Positions 26,851 to 36,252 are shown, numbered from the stretch's first letter. The stretch is DNA of 64,000 nucleotides from Bin80 sp965116685 (GCA_965116685.1 OZ220707.1:2976001-3040000); one strand, 5' to 3'. The notes: a model not told the origin generated them from the sequence alone. A program made the numbers and translations.

Positions 26851-26885
26851 TTTCCCTTGCTTACACGGATGCATGACAAGGGAAA
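26851..26885. terminator. 9-bp stem downstream of cspA (possible terminator)
   Basis: TTTCCCTTG at 26851-26859 pairs with CAAGGGAAA at 26877-26885 around a 17-nt loop. It lies 19 bp past the cspA stop. On the minus strand the flanking run is A rather than T, so rho-independent function is doubtful. Confidence 0.3.
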
Positions 26886-26903
26886 GAGGGGGTAAGGGAT
26901 CCC

Positions 26904-27116
26904 CTAGATAGGTTCTACATTTTGTGCCTGGAAACCCTTGTCTCCTTGGGTCACGGCAAATTCTACCCGTTGGCCCTCATCCAAGGACTTATAGCCGTCC
27001 TTGTTGACTTCCGAGTAGTGAACGAATACATCTTTTTCACCACTATCCCGCTGAATAAAGCCGTAGCCCTTTTCAGCATTGAACCATTTTACAGTGCCTT
27101 GTTCTCGATCTTGCAT
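26904..27116 (-). CDS. Cold-shock protein (CspA family)
   Basis: A 70-residue single-domain RNA chaperone with the two nucleic-acid-binding motifs, RNP1 (KGYGFIQ, residues about 16-22) and RNP2 (VFVHY, about 29-34), preceded by TVKWFNAEKG. Length and composition are typical. It binds single-stranded RNA and prevents secondary structure, often at low temperature. The 140-bp leader upstream is long and T/A-rich, as is usual for regulated csp genes, but no specific cold-box was identified. cspC, cspA and others cannot be distinguished here. Confidence 0.95.
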   Translation of the reverse strand: MQDREQGTVKWFNAEKGYGFIQRDSGEKDVFVHYSEVNKDGYKSLDEGQRVEFAVTQGDKGFQAQNVEPI

Positions 27117-27256
27117 TAACGCAGTGTCTTTCGACGTTTGATAAGTTGAAATTAATTGACATTTGAGTCATCCATTTGGGACCCAAGCAATGGCTTATAC
27201 GTAGTTTGGCTAAAAGGGTGCAAAAAAAAGCCGAATTGTGTAGATAATTAAAAAAA

Positions 27257-28246
27257 TTAATTGTCTTGTTCCAAACAGGGTTCAGGAGGTAACTGGCACT
27301 CGGGGATATTCTGGGCACTGAGTGGACATGGGCCTGCAGTACGATAACCAATATTGCGCAGGATCACATTTGTCGGGATCCAGGCGGTTGTGACCGTATA
27401 TCCCCCTCCAAAGAATCCATATCCGTTATCAACATTCGAAAATGTGCCAGGCTCAATCAAAAGATTCGGGTCGAATGAATCATTCGGAGGAGCCCACTGC
27501 TCATCGGCTGCAAGAAATCGGAAATAAATTCGGCGCAGCGCAATGTGGTCAGGAGAGAGACAGTTAACCTCAAACTGCTCCTGGACCATGGCAAAATCGT
27601 CCCGCAGGTTGATCTCATAGCGCCAGCCATCCTGAATCGGTTCCTCCTTCCCTGAATAGGATATTTCCACAGGTAAGCGGACGGCAGGTGGAGTGGTTGA
27701 TCCGGGCGGCCACGGATTTGCAGGGGGTAACGTAATCGCATCGTAGGTCACCGTGACATCCACCAAGTTAGGTGGTTTTCCCTGAATATGCACAGGAACG
27801 ATCACACGATTGCGTTCGTCGGTAAGTTCTACCTCAACGCGGGGAGGGATCGTCACTTCTGCACTGGATTCTGCTCCGTCGGAGCGCCGAACAGAAAGAC
27901 GGTAACGATTTTCATATTCGGCTCTGAATTCAGACTCAAATACATGACCGGCACTGCTGTCACTGTAGATAATCTCACGATGTGTCCATTCGATTTCCTT
28001 TCCTGTGGTCAAGTTTTTTGAGGAGACGACCGCATCAATGGGTCCTGAACGGTCAACCCCCAACCGCTCTTCGATTGAAAACACGCGGACCCGTTGAATA
28101 TTCGCATGAGCATTCAGATAGCCCCATATCGTGAAAGGGCGATCCTCACCAATAATGGGGTCAATTGACTGATCACAGCTACTCAAGGCAGTCGCGATGA
28201 TCAGTAGGATTGCACCAGTGTAAAGGGAATGAATACGGGGCATCAA
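27257..28246 (-). CDS. DUF4249 lipoprotein, partner of TonB-dependent receptor
   Basis: 329 residues with a lipoprotein signal (ALSSCDQS; the Cys is the lipid anchor) and a beta-rich body typical of DUF4249, a family found almost only in Bacteroidota next to TonB-dependent receptors. Visible features include IWGYLNAHANIQRVRVF near the N-terminus and a Cys-rich end (GPCPLSAQNIPECQLPPEPC). The start overlaps the receptor stop by four bases, so the two are coupled. It probably sits on the outer membrane and helps bind or deliver the receptor's ligand; the ligand is unknown. Confidence 0.8.
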   Translation of the reverse strand: MMPRIHSLYTGAILLIIATALSSCDQSIDPIIGEDRPFTIWGYLNAHANIQRVRVFSIEERLGVDRSGPIDAVVSSKNLTTGKEIEWTHREIIYSDSSAGHVFESEFRAEYENRYRLSVRRSDGAESSAEVTIPPRVEVELTDERNRVIVPVHIQGKPPNLVDVTVTYDAITLPPANPWPPGSTTPPAVRLPVEISYSGKEEPIQDGWRYEINLRDDFAMVQEQFEVNCLSPDHIALRRIYFRFLAADEQWAPPNDSFDPNLLIEPGTFSNVDNGYGFFGGGYTVTTAWIPTNVILRNIGYRTAGPCPLSAQNIPECQLPPEPCLEQDN

Positions 28247-30561
28247 AATTCAAACTTTATGCCAGCGGTTGGAATGATGGGTAGTTGATTATTTCGCTCA
28301 GCCGTAAAGACATCAAGCGAAAAGAGGTTGCTCTTATTATACACGTTGATCACCCCGGCCTGGATTGTGACAAACGAATCATCGCGGTACTGAAATACCC
28401 GATCAACGGATAGATCCAGGCGGTGATAATTTGGCAGTACCCCTTCATAGGGGCGATCATAAATAACCCGGGCCATGCCAGGATCAGTAGATACGTCTAC
28501 AGGTCCGTCCATGAGAATAAAGCCGTCAAATCCGCGGATCTGGCTGTAAGGCAGCCCACTGCCGAAATTCCATCGGGCGCTGAGATCAAATTTCTTCCAG
28601 GTGAAGCTTAGAAGTGCATTGATTTGATGTCGGCGGTCATGTGGTGGCCGGTACCGGACCTCATTCGAACCAAACCAGACGGGAAGCGTCTCTTGCATCG
28701 CATTATACTCAACGGAAGAAAGGCCATAATTGACAAAACCATAGAAATTCACCCGCCGCATCTCCATTCTCAAGTCAATGCCCATTGCGCGTCCAGAGGC
28801 CTCCTGCAGGCGCGTTGTGAACCGGGGGAATGCAGTCCATTCGGAGACGAATAGGCTGGAGAAATTCTTGTAGAATAACTCTGCAGATACATTGACTCCC
28901 GGTCGCAGTGACGTACTGTATCCAATTAGGCCGTGGATAGAGCTCGGAAGGCTCCCTGTCGGAGATCCGGTCCATGCTGTAAAAACATTCGTCGCATCTC
29001 GGCGATCATTCAGTCCGACCATTTCCTGGCGGTAGAATCCGCCTGCGATGCTGAACTGATGTGGGCCTAATCGATAAAGCACACGTATGCGTGGCTCAAA
29101 GTGAAATCCCTGATCCCCGAGAAATTCAGCAATTAATCCCAGGCGCCCCTTCAGGTTTGGCGTAAAATTGATCTCCGGTTCAAAGTAGGCACCGGTTGAA
29201 AGAACTCTGTCACTGCTGAAATCCAGATTTTGATATAAGCCACTTAGACTCGCATCCAGTCTTGGGGCACGCAGATAGAATCCCCAGTCTATATTCGTGC
29301 GTTGGCCGTAATTGGTCAAGTTGACCGTGAGGTTAAATCCCTCAATGGCGCTGGAGCGATCCGGTTCATCCTTCGGTCCCCGCTCCATATTCAGGATGGA
29401 TACTGAAAAGAGGACTTCCCCCAACATTGGCAGGCTTGGAGGTACCACCAGCCAGCGGGCACCGTATGCCGTATTGTTCCAGCGGACTTCATCACTGCTT
29501 TTATTCACGGTATCAAGTGTGCCGCGGTCATACGTGTGAATGGCACTGACGGAAGCCTGATGGCTGTCGCTGATGGTCCAGTGGACCTTCCCAAAGAAGT
29601 CTCCGAAGGTGTACGGAACTGGTTGATTGATGTAACTAGATGCAACCCGCTCAATGGTTGAGGCTCGACCTGAAAACAAATAGGACATACGTCCACGCTT
29701 GACGGGCCCCTCCAGAATCCCCATGCTGACAAAGGGAGCAAAAGAAAAGGTCCTACGCGATTCCTGTAGGTTGCCATTGCGCGTATGTACGTCAATGACG
29801 GACGACATGCGGCCGGAATACTTGCTACTGAATGCCCCAGCGTGAATATCCGCATTGCGGAGTATGTCAGACGAAAAAGCTGAGTAAAATCCAAGTATGT
29901 GGAAAGGCTGATAGATATACATCCCATCTAGGAGGGCGAGGTTATGGGATGGCTCTCCTCCACGAATAAATACCTGGCCTCCCCGGTCTCCAATCGAAAC
30001 GACCCCTGGCATTGCGGAGAGATAAGAAACAAGGTCCCCGGAGACATCTGGAGTGGGGACCAGATCAACATCGGCTGGCCGGACCGTCTGCACACCGGAC
30101 GCTACCATTACACCTCCCTCGCGCTCCCCCTCCACAACTACTGCATCCAGCTCAACCCCCGGGCGGAGCGAAATAGAAAGCCGTTCAGTCCGGTCTTCAG
30201 CCAAGTCAAGTGTATCCGAAAATGTTTCGTATCCAATGAAGGATGCTTGCAGGAACCAGCGCCCTGGTTGTAATCGGACAACAATAAAGAACCCATCGTC
30301 GTTTGTGCCGCCTCCCCGCAAATTCCCCGCGGCATCTCGTAGTGCAATATTCACGCCCTGAAGTGCTTGTCCGTCAGATGCATCCGTTACAAATCCACGA
30401 ACGGATGCAGTTTGTGCGCTTACCTGCGGGATGCAAAAGAGGAAGAGGGCACCCCATAAGAATACCTTGTAGCGCAGCAACAAATTTATTACCGAACTCT
30501 GTCCACTGAAAGGAGTGAGATTACGTGAGCTACAGGAAGCCAAGTTCGAGTTTCGCCTCAT
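28243..30561 (-). CDS. TonB-dependent outer-membrane receptor
   Basis: 772 residues. After a hydrophobic export signal (FLWGALFLFCIPQVSAQ) comes a carboxypeptidase-regulatory-like domain (ASVRGFVTDASDGQALQGVN), a plug domain (about 140-260, with GDRGGQVFIRGGEPSHNLAL and LDGMYIYQPFHILGFYSAF) and a 22-strand-type barrel ending in an aromatic residue (IIPTAGIKFEF). It takes up an unidentified ligand with energy from TonB. The ATG at 30561 overlaps the sufT end by 32 bases and gives a long N-terminal region; a later TTG is possible. It forms a pair with the DUF4249 gene. Confidence 0.87.
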   Translation of the reverse strand: MRRNSNLASCSSRNLTPFSGQSSVINLLLRYKVFLWGALFLFCIPQVSAQTASVRGFVTDASDGQALQGVNIALRDAAGNLRGGGTNDDGFFIVVRLQPGRWFLQASFIGYETFSDTLDLAEDRTERLSISLRPGVELDAVVVEGEREGGVMVASGVQTVRPADVDLVPTPDVSGDLVSYLSAMPGVVSIGDRGGQVFIRGGEPSHNLALLDGMYIYQPFHILGFYSAFSSDILRNADIHAGAFSSKYSGRMSSVIDVHTRNGNLQESRRTFSFAPFVSMGILEGPVKRGRMSYLFSGRASTIERVASSYINQPVPYTFGDFFGKVHWTISDSHQASVSAIHTYDRGTLDTVNKSSDEVRWNNTAYGARWLVVPPSLPMLGEVLFSVSILNMERGPKDEPDRSSAIEGFNLTVNLTNYGQRTNIDWGFYLRAPRLDASLSGLYQNLDFSSDRVLSTGAYFEPEINFTPNLKGRLGLIAEFLGDQGFHFEPRIRVLYRLGPHQFSIAGGFYRQEMVGLNDRRDATNVFTAWTGSPTGSLPSSIHGLIGYSTSLRPGVNVSAELFYKNFSSLFVSEWTAFPRFTTRLQEASGRAMGIDLRMEMRRVNFYGFVNYGLSSVEYNAMQETLPVWFGSNEVRYRPPHDRRHQINALLSFTWKKFDLSARWNFGSGLPYSQIRGFDGFILMDGPVDVSTDPGMARVIYDRPYEGVLPNYHRLDLSVDRVFQYRDDSFVTIQAGVINVYNKSNLFSLDVFTAERNNQLPIIPTAGIKFEF

Positions 30562-30865
30562 CGCTCATCATGTCGATCGTGAAAGGAGGGTCAAATGTGA
30601 GTTCCACATGTGCATCCGTCACGCCTTCTGTGAGCATGACCACGGACTCAACCTGACTGGGGAGACTGTCTGCCACCGGACAATTTGGAGTTGTTAATGT
30701 CATAGTGACGACTGCACGGTTGTCCTCGTCAAGTCGAACCTTGTAGATGAGTCCTAGATCATATACGTTCACCGGGATTTCTGGATCGTAGACCTGCCGG
30801 ATAGAGGCGATGATCTCGTCGGCCAGCCCGGCAGTTTTAGAATGGTTTATGATTTCACAGTTCAT
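30530..30865 (-). CDS. sufT: SUF-associated MIP18/DUF59 protein (SufT type)
   Basis: A 111-residue protein of the DUF59 (MIP18/PaaD-like) family: a helical start, then VYDPEIPVNVYDLGLIYKV, the strand motif VTMTLTTPNCPVADSLP with the family's conserved Cys, and a final DPPFTIDMMSDEAKLELGFL segment. SufT proteins help maturation or delivery of Fe-S clusters. It starts with a four-base ATGA overlap on the sufSE stop and is the last gene of the suf operon. Confidence 0.87.
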   Translation of the reverse strand: MNCEIINHSKTAGLADEIIASIRQVYDPEIPVNVYDLGLIYKVRLDEDNRAVVTMTLTTPNCPVADSLPSQVESVVMLTEGVTDAHVELTFDPPFTIDMMSDEAKLELGFL

Positions 30866-32565
30866 GTGGCTCCGGCTAGAGATGCTTCTTTTTGAATACG
30901 CTCAATCATTCGGTTCAACCCATTTTTCCGGCGGGCAGTGATGAGGCTGGGAAGGCCTATGTCATTGACGAGGGCAAACAAGTCGGTCTGCAGGATGGTT
31001 TGCGGAACTTGACCGTTCATTAGACGGACTAGAAGAGCAATCATTCCGCGAGTAATCAGCGCGTCACTGTCTGCCTCAAAATAGATTCGACCACCGCGTA
31101 CCGTACTGTGCAGCCAGACCATCGCCAGGCATCCATGAATCCGGTTTGTCTCGGTCTTGAGTGAGCTATCGATAGCTTTCAGGTTTTCGCCAAGTTCAAT
31201 CAGATATTCTCGTCGATCATCCGCGTCTTCAAAAAGCTCTAGATCCTCAAGCAAGGCTGCTTTGCGAGTCTCAATAGATTCTTCCGTAGATGAAGAGGAG
31301 TCTATTTGGTCAGCAGTTGTGGATGCAAGGGTTTTTCGGGAGTGCTCTGCAACAATCTCGTTAAGCCTTGTCACAAGAACATCAATATCTTCTTTTGTAT
31401 TGTAAGCTCCGAGAGAGGCACGAACGGTACCTGAGATGCCAAAATATTTCATCAGCGGCATTGTGCAGTGATGTCCTGTTCGCACTGCAATGCCGGCTTG
31501 GTCCAGTGCATGTCCGATATCATATGGATGATGTCCTTCGAGTAGGAAGCTTATGGCACCCACCTTTTGAGAGGCAGTGCCCACAATCGTCAGGCCAGGT
31601 ACAGTCTGGAGCTCTGCATGCGCATAGTCAAGGAGGGCTTCTTCTTTTTTTCGAAGAACATCCATGCCGATCCCCTCCAGATAATCAATCGCTGCCGCCA
31701 TGCCAATCACCCCTGCAATATTCGGGGTGCCTGCCTCAAACTTATGTGGAACCTCCGCCCATGTTGAAGACGTGCGATGCACTTCTTCAATCATATCACC
31801 ACCTCCATGCCATGGCGGTAAATCTTCTAAGAGATCTTCTTTTCCGTAGAGAAAGCCCACGCCAGTGGGGCCATAGGCTTTGTGACTGCTTGCGCAGTAG
31901 AAATCACAATCCAGTGCCTGCATGTCCAGAGGTAGATGCGGCAATCCCTGCGCTCCATCCAAGAGGACGACGATATTTCTTTTGCGTGCTTCTGCAATGA
32001 TGTCTTCTACTGGATGGAGGGTCCCCAGGCTATTGGAAACGTGGCCCAGAGCAATGAGGCGTGTTCTGCTATTCATCTGCCTCACAAACGCGTCAACACT
32101 GATCGTGCCGGCTAAGGATACGTCTAAAACACGTAACTGTGCATCGCGCTCTTTTGCAAGTAATTGCCAGGGCACCAGATTGGAGTGGTGCTCCATGACC
32201 GTCGTCAGAATCTCATCACCAGGTTGGATATACTTTCGACCGTACGTAGAGGCGACCAGATTGATTGCTTCGGTTGTACCCCGCGTGAAGACGATATTTT
32301 TTTCGCTTCGTGCCCCGATAAACCGTGCCAGGCTCTTTCGGGCAGCCTCATACCGATCCGTTGCACGCTGGCTTAAGTAGTGGACACCACGGTGCACATT
32401 GCTGTGCTCATGCGCATAGTAATTTGCCAGACGGTCAACAACGCATTGAGGTTTCAGCGAAGAGGCGGCACTGTCCAGGTACACAAGCGGCTTGCCATGC
32501 ACCTGCTGACGCAGTGCGGGAAAATTAGCCCTGAGGGCATCATCTCTCGAAGCAAGATCTACCAT
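30862..32565 (-). CDS. sufS: Cysteine desulfurase fused to SufE (SufS-SufE)
   Basis: 567 residues. Residues 1-410 are SufS, a PLP enzyme that takes sulfur from cysteine: PLP-binding Lys229 in SSHKAYGPTG, VMEHHSNLVPW, VLLDGAQGLPH and the active-site Cys in RTGHHCTMPLMKYFG. A polar, Ser/Thr/Glu-rich linker of about 35 residues follows, and residues from about 445 on are SufE, the sulfur acceptor that boosts SufS, with its Cys in RIHGCLAMVWLHS. Most bacteria make the two as separate chains. Fusion should place the SufE thiol beside the SufS persulfide. It is fourth in the sufB-C-D-SE-T operon, 17 bp after sufD. Confidence 0.92.
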   Translation of the reverse strand: MVDLASRDDALRANFPALRQQVHGKPLVYLDSAASSLKPQCVVDRLANYYAHEHSNVHRGVHYLSQRATDRYEAARKSLARFIGARSEKNIVFTRGTTEAINLVASTYGRKYIQPGDEILTTVMEHHSNLVPWQLLAKERDAQLRVLDVSLAGTISVDAFVRQMNSRTRLIALGHVSNSLGTLHPVEDIIAEARKRNIVVLLDGAQGLPHLPLDMQALDCDFYCASSHKAYGPTGVGFLYGKEDLLEDLPPWHGGGDMIEEVHRTSSTWAEVPHKFEAGTPNIAGVIGMAAAIDYLEGIGMDVLRKKEEALLDYAHAELQTVPGLTIVGTASQKVGAISFLLEGHHPYDIGHALDQAGIAVRTGHHCTMPLMKYFGISGTVRASLGAYNTKEDIDVLVTRLNEIVAEHSRKTLASTTADQIDSSSSTEESIETRKAALLEDLELFEDADDRREYLIELGENLKAIDSSLKTETNRIHGCLAMVWLHSTVRGGRIYFEADSDALITRGMIALLVRLMNGQVPQTILQTDLFALVNDIGLPSLITARRKNGLNRMIERIQKEASLAGAT

Positions 32566-32582
32566 TGTGCGGGTTGCCCGCC

Positions 32583-33872
32583 TTAACGCAGCATGCGCTC
32601 CACATGGTCATAGAGCGTTTCATGCATCGCCGAAACAGGCGCTTTTTCGATAATATCGCCAGCAAATGACATCAACATGAGTCGACGTGCTTCTTCCTCG
32701 GATATCCCACGGGAACGAAGGTAGAAGAGTCCATCCTTATCCAACTGACCAGTCGTTGCTCCATGAGAGCATTTGACATCATCAGCATAGATCTCCAGAG
32801 CCGGCTTTGAATACATCCGTGCAGTCTCTGAGAGTAAAATACTCCGATTTGTCTGATAGGCATTGGTTAACTGCGCATCCTGGCGCACGAGAACCTTACC
32901 GTTGAATACCCCGATTGCGTGATCATTCAGAATCCCCTTGTAGTACTCGGAACTGTAACAGTTTGGTTTTGCGTGGTCAACAAGTGTGTTATTATCAACA
33001 TGAGAGCGCCCACGTGCCATGAACAATCCTTGAAGCAGGCTCTCACAGTATTCCGCATTGGGGAGGATTGACAAATTATTTCGAGTCAATTCGCCTCCGA
33101 ACGTAAAAACACCACTATAAAATTTGCTCTGCGCTTCCTGATATACGCTCAGGTTCGTAATACGGCTGACCTCGGGGGTCCCTACTTGTAGATCCAGATA
33201 GTCAACGTGCGCTTCCTTTCCGACACGGATCTCCGTGACTGCATTCATCAGCAGAGAAGCTGAGCCCGCAAATTCGGTCGATTGCAAAACCTGTACAGAA
33301 GCACCATCGGCTGCATGAATGAAGGTTCGCGGTTGCACTAGGGTCGGTTCGTTGCACGTGACAACGTGAAGAATATGAATTGGGTGATCAAGTTTGATGC
33401 CAGGAAGAGCGGTGATGACGGCCCCATCTTTGATGAATGCCGTATTCAGGGCCGTAAAAGGATCTTCAGCATAGTCTGCATACTTTCCCAGGTACGCTTG
33501 AACGATATCTTGTTCTGCAGCCGCGGAAAGGCTTTCGATGGAGATTCCTGCAGGAACTTGATCAAGCCGGGACTGCTCGGGTGCAAAGCGGCCATTCACG
33601 AATACGGCCACATATGGAGTATCCAATACATCAATTCCCTTTGCCGAAGCCTGATCCGCCTCTGCAATCTGATAGCTCCGGTTGATGATCGGTGTCACAT
33701 TCGTGTACTTCCAGGATTCATTCTTTCGCTGAGGGAAGCCGGTCTGGGCAAAGCGCTCAATTGCCTTTTTTGAGAGGTCGGAAAGCGGGCCTGTCGTACC
33801 ATTCAGAGATTGGTAGCGCTTATAGACCGCCAGGAAACGATCTTCCACACGATGATCCATCAATTTGGGCAT
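32583..33872 (-). CDS. sufD: Fe-S scaffold subunit SufD
   Basis: 429 residues, typical length. Together with SufB and SufC it forms the SufBCD scaffold that assembles Fe-S clusters. The N-terminal helical part has FPQRKNESWKYTN, and the beta-helix core ends with the family's DDVKCSHGATTGQLDKDGLF segment (the conserved Cys-His) and RSRGISEEEARRLML. It follows sufC by 3 bases. Confidence 0.95.
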   Translation of the reverse strand: MPKLMDHRVEDRFLAVYKRYQSLNGTTGPLSDLSKKAIERFAQTGFPQRKNESWKYTNVTPIINRSYQIAEADQASAKGIDVLDTPYVAVFVNGRFAPEQSRLDQVPAGISIESLSAAAEQDIVQAYLGKYADYAEDPFTALNTAFIKDGAVITALPGIKLDHPIHILHVVTCNEPTLVQPRTFIHAADGASVQVLQSTEFAGSASLLMNAVTEIRVGKEAHVDYLDLQVGTPEVSRITNLSVYQEAQSKFYSGVFTFGGELTRNNLSILPNAEYCESLLQGLFMARGRSHVDNNTLVDHAKPNCYSSEYYKGILNDHAIGVFNGKVLVRQDAQLTNAYQTNRSILLSETARMYSKPALEIYADDVKCSHGATTGQLDKDGLFYLRSRGISEEEARRLMLMSFAGDIIEKAPVSAMHETLYDHVERMLR

Positions 33873-33875
33873 AGT

Positions 33876-34637
33876 CTAAGCAGGTACTTGATCGTGAACC
33901 CAGTCATATCCGCGTTTTTCAAGCTTGAGTGCAAGCTCTTTACCACCGGATTGAACAATCTGTCCGTCGACCATCACATGAACAAAATCGGGTACGATAT
34001 AATTCAGGAGGCGCTGGTAGTGTGTGATAATCAAAAATCCACGCTCGGGGGTTCGCAACTGGTTGACGCCACGTGAAACGCTTTGTAGTGCATCAATATC
34101 AAGTCCGGAATCGGTCTCGTCCAGGATAGCCATTGTTGGTTCAAGCATGGCCAGTTGGAAGATTTCATTCCGCTTTTTTTCTCCACCTGAGAAGCCCTGA
34201 TTTACCGAGCGCTGTTTCAGGCGAGGATTCAACTCAATCAGAGCTGCTTTTTCCTTGGCAAGGCGCAGCAATGCAGCAGCACCCAAAGGCTCTTGTCCGC
34301 GGTGCTCTCGCACGGAGTTCACGGCCTGTTTCAGGAAATTCATCATGCTGACCCCAGGTAATTCAACGGGGTACTGAAAGGCCAGGAACATGCCTTCGCG
34401 GGCGCGTTCGTCTACATCCATCTCCAGTAGATCTTCTCCGAGGTAATGTGCGGAGCCGCTCTCAATCTCGTAATCCTCACGTCCTGCGAGGATGGAGGCC
34501 AAGGTACTTTTGCCCGAACCATTTGGCCCCATAATGGCATGAACCTCGCCGGGATTTACCGAGAGGTCAACGCCCTTAAGGATGGGCATATCTTCAACGG
34601 AGGCCCGTAGCCCCCGGATTTCTAAAATTGGTGTCAT
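33876..34637 (-). CDS. sufC: SUF ATPase SufC
   Basis: ABC-type ATPase of 253 residues that drives the SufBCD scaffold. Walker A is MGPNGSGKSTLASIL, signature is GFSGGEKKRNEIF, Walker B is MAILDETDSGLDID and the H-loop His is in LIITHYQRL. The DETDSGLD form (rather than DEPT) is characteristic of SufC. Second in the operon, 39 bp after sufB. Confidence 0.96.
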   Translation of the reverse strand: MTPILEIRGLRASVEDMPILKGVDLSVNPGEVHAIMGPNGSGKSTLASILAGREDYEIESGSAHYLGEDLLEMDVDERAREGMFLAFQYPVELPGVSMMNFLKQAVNSVREHRGQEPLGAAALLRLAKEKAALIELNPRLKQRSVNQGFSGGEKKRNEIFQLAMLEPTMAILDETDSGLDIDALQSVSRGVNQLRTPERGFLIITHYQRLLNYIVPDFVHVMVDGQIVQSGGKELALKLEKRGYDWVHDQVPA

Positions 34638-34676
34638 TCCCTATGATATTGACAAGTATGATCCGCGAGTGAACCT

Positions 34677-36137
34677 TTATCCAACGGATCCTTCAAGTTC
34701 AATGGCCAGGAGTTTTCGTGCCTCTACGGCAAACTCCATCGGCAATTTGGTTAGAATTTCCTGGCAAAATCCACTTACCAGCAGCTTGATGGCATCTTGC
34801 TCACTGATTCCCCGCTGTTGACAGTAGAACATTTGATCTTCTCCCACTTTACTCGTCGTTGCTTCATGCTCTACCTGTGCGGTCGGATTGTGTATTTCCA
34901 GGTACGGAAAAGTGTGGGCTCCACAACGGTCTCCCAAAAGCATGGAGTCGCACTGCGCAAAATTCCGGGCATTTTCGGCCTTCTTATTGATGCGCACCAA
35001 TCCACGATAGCTATTATTGGATTGCCCCGCAGATATTCCTTTGGAGATGATTGTACTGGATGTATTTCGGCCGAGGTGGAGCATTTTTGTCCCAGTATCG
35101 GCCTGTTGTCGCCCTTTTGTAAATGCGACAGAATAAAATTCTCCAATAGAATGATCCCCTTTCAGGATCACACTGGGGTACTTCCAGGTGATGGCAGATC
35201 CCGTTTCGAGCTGCGTCCATGAGATCTTGGACCCGGCTCCTTCGCAGATCCCCCGTTTGGTCACAAAATTAAAAACGCCCCCTTTTCCATCGGCACTGCC
35301 GGGATACCAGTTTTGAATGGTCGAGTATTTTACCTCGGCATCTTTATGCGCAATGATCTCAACGACGGCGGCATGGAGCTGATTTTCGTCCCGGCGTGGA
35401 GCAGTGCAGCCTTCGAGATAGGAGACATAAGATCCTTCTTCGGCTACAATCAGGGTTCTTTCAAACTGTCCGGTTTCTGCCTGATTAATCCGGAAATAGG
35501 TAGACAATTCCATCGGGCAGCGAACCCCAGGTGGGATATAGCAGAACGATCCATCGCTAAATACGGCCGCGTTCAGGGCCGCGTAAAAATTGTCGGTATG
35601 GGGAACAACGCTTCCCATATATTTGCGGACCAGATCGCCATGATTCTCAATGGCTTCGGTAAATGAACAGAATATAATCCCGAGTTTGGCCAGCTCTTCC
35701 TTAAAGGTTGTGGCAACCGAGACGCTATCTATAACGGCATCCACAGCGACGCCGGCAAGCACTTTCTGCTCTTCAAGAGGAATTCCCAGTGCTTCGAAGG
35801 TTTGCAGCAGTTCAGGATCCACCTCATCCAGGCTCTCGTAGCGGGGTTTACTTCCTGGAGCGGAGTAATAGCTGATATTCTGAAAATCAATTTCAGGATA
35901 GTCAAGGTGAGCCCATCGGGGATATTTGTCTGTATCGGATGCCAGCTTTTGCCAGTGCCGAAACGCTCGGAGACGGCTCTCCAGCATCCAGTCAGGGTCC
36001 TGCTTTTTGGCCGAAATCAGTCGAATCACTTCTTCATTCAATCCCTTCGGGATCGTATCGGAGGCAATATCCGTGGACCAGCCATGCTCGTAGTCACTTT
36101 CGGCTACTTGATGCAGGTACTGAGTATCGGTGTTCAT
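34677..36137 (-). CDS. sufB: Fe-S scaffold subunit SufB
   Basis: 486 residues, first gene of the suf operon. It carries the core of the SufBCD scaffold on which clusters are built. Recognised by VPHTDNFYAALNAAVFSDGSFCYIPPG (here shown in part as NAAVFSDGSFCYIPPG), AVVEIIAHKDAEVKYSTIQ, GDRCGAHTFPYLEI and a RGISEQDAIKLLVSGFCQEI end close to SufD's. A short, possibly translated leader and one copy of a 49-bp repeat lie upstream. Confidence 0.96.
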   Translation of the reverse strand: MNTDTQYLHQVAESDYEHGWSTDIASDTIPKGLNEEVIRLISAKKQDPDWMLESRLRAFRHWQKLASDTDKYPRWAHLDYPEIDFQNISYYSAPGSKPRYESLDEVDPELLQTFEALGIPLEEQKVLAGVAVDAVIDSVSVATTFKEELAKLGIIFCSFTEAIENHGDLVRKYMGSVVPHTDNFYAALNAAVFSDGSFCYIPPGVRCPMELSTYFRINQAETGQFERTLIVAEEGSYVSYLEGCTAPRRDENQLHAAVVEIIAHKDAEVKYSTIQNWYPGSADGKGGVFNFVTKRGICEGAGSKISWTQLETGSAITWKYPSVILKGDHSIGEFYSVAFTKGRQQADTGTKMLHLGRNTSSTIISKGISAGQSNNSYRGLVRINKKAENARNFAQCDSMLLGDRCGAHTFPYLEIHNPTAQVEHEATTSKVGEDQMFYCQQRGISEQDAIKLLVSGFCQEILTKLPMEFAVEARKLLAIELEGSVG

Positions 36138-36163
36138 GTCAATTGATGGCTAGGTGCAGGCAT

Positions 36164-36217
36164 CTAGGATGCGTGATCTCGTAATCGGATAGGATCAACT
36201 CGGTAAACCTCCTGCAT
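36164..36217 (-). CDS. Possible 17-codon leader frame upstream of sufB
   Basis: ATG at 36217 preceded by AAGGACA, a fair ribosome binding site, and ended by TAG at 36164-36166. It starts inside the repeat shared with 37321-37369, whose other copy also has an ATG at the same place but a different, 7-codon continuation. It may be a leader peptide, or the stump of a longer gene broken when the toxin-antitoxin pair arrived. It contains no Cys that would suggest attenuation by cysteine. Confidence 0.25.
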   Translation of the reverse strand: MQEVYRVDPIRLRDHAS

Positions 36218-36252
36218 TGTCCTTCGTTCCTATAGGCAGTGGTTCAAGACTT
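36204..36252. repeat. 49-bp direct repeat, copy A (left of HEPN/MNT pair)
   Basis: Matches copy B at 37321-37369 in the same orientation, about 80% identical by eye (shared blocks CTGCATTGT, TCGTTCCTATA, GCAG and GACTT). The repeats enclose the HEPN/MNT genes and little else. Confidence 0.65.

Larger units (their letters stand above)
26538..26903. other. Intergenic region with repeats and hairpins
   Basis: No convincing gene. It contains a 32-bp imperfect direct repeat, a perfect 10-bp hairpin and a 9-bp hairpin described separately. The region lies between the convergent ends of the TIM-barrel gene and cspA, so part of it probably serves transcription termination. Confidence 0.6.
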
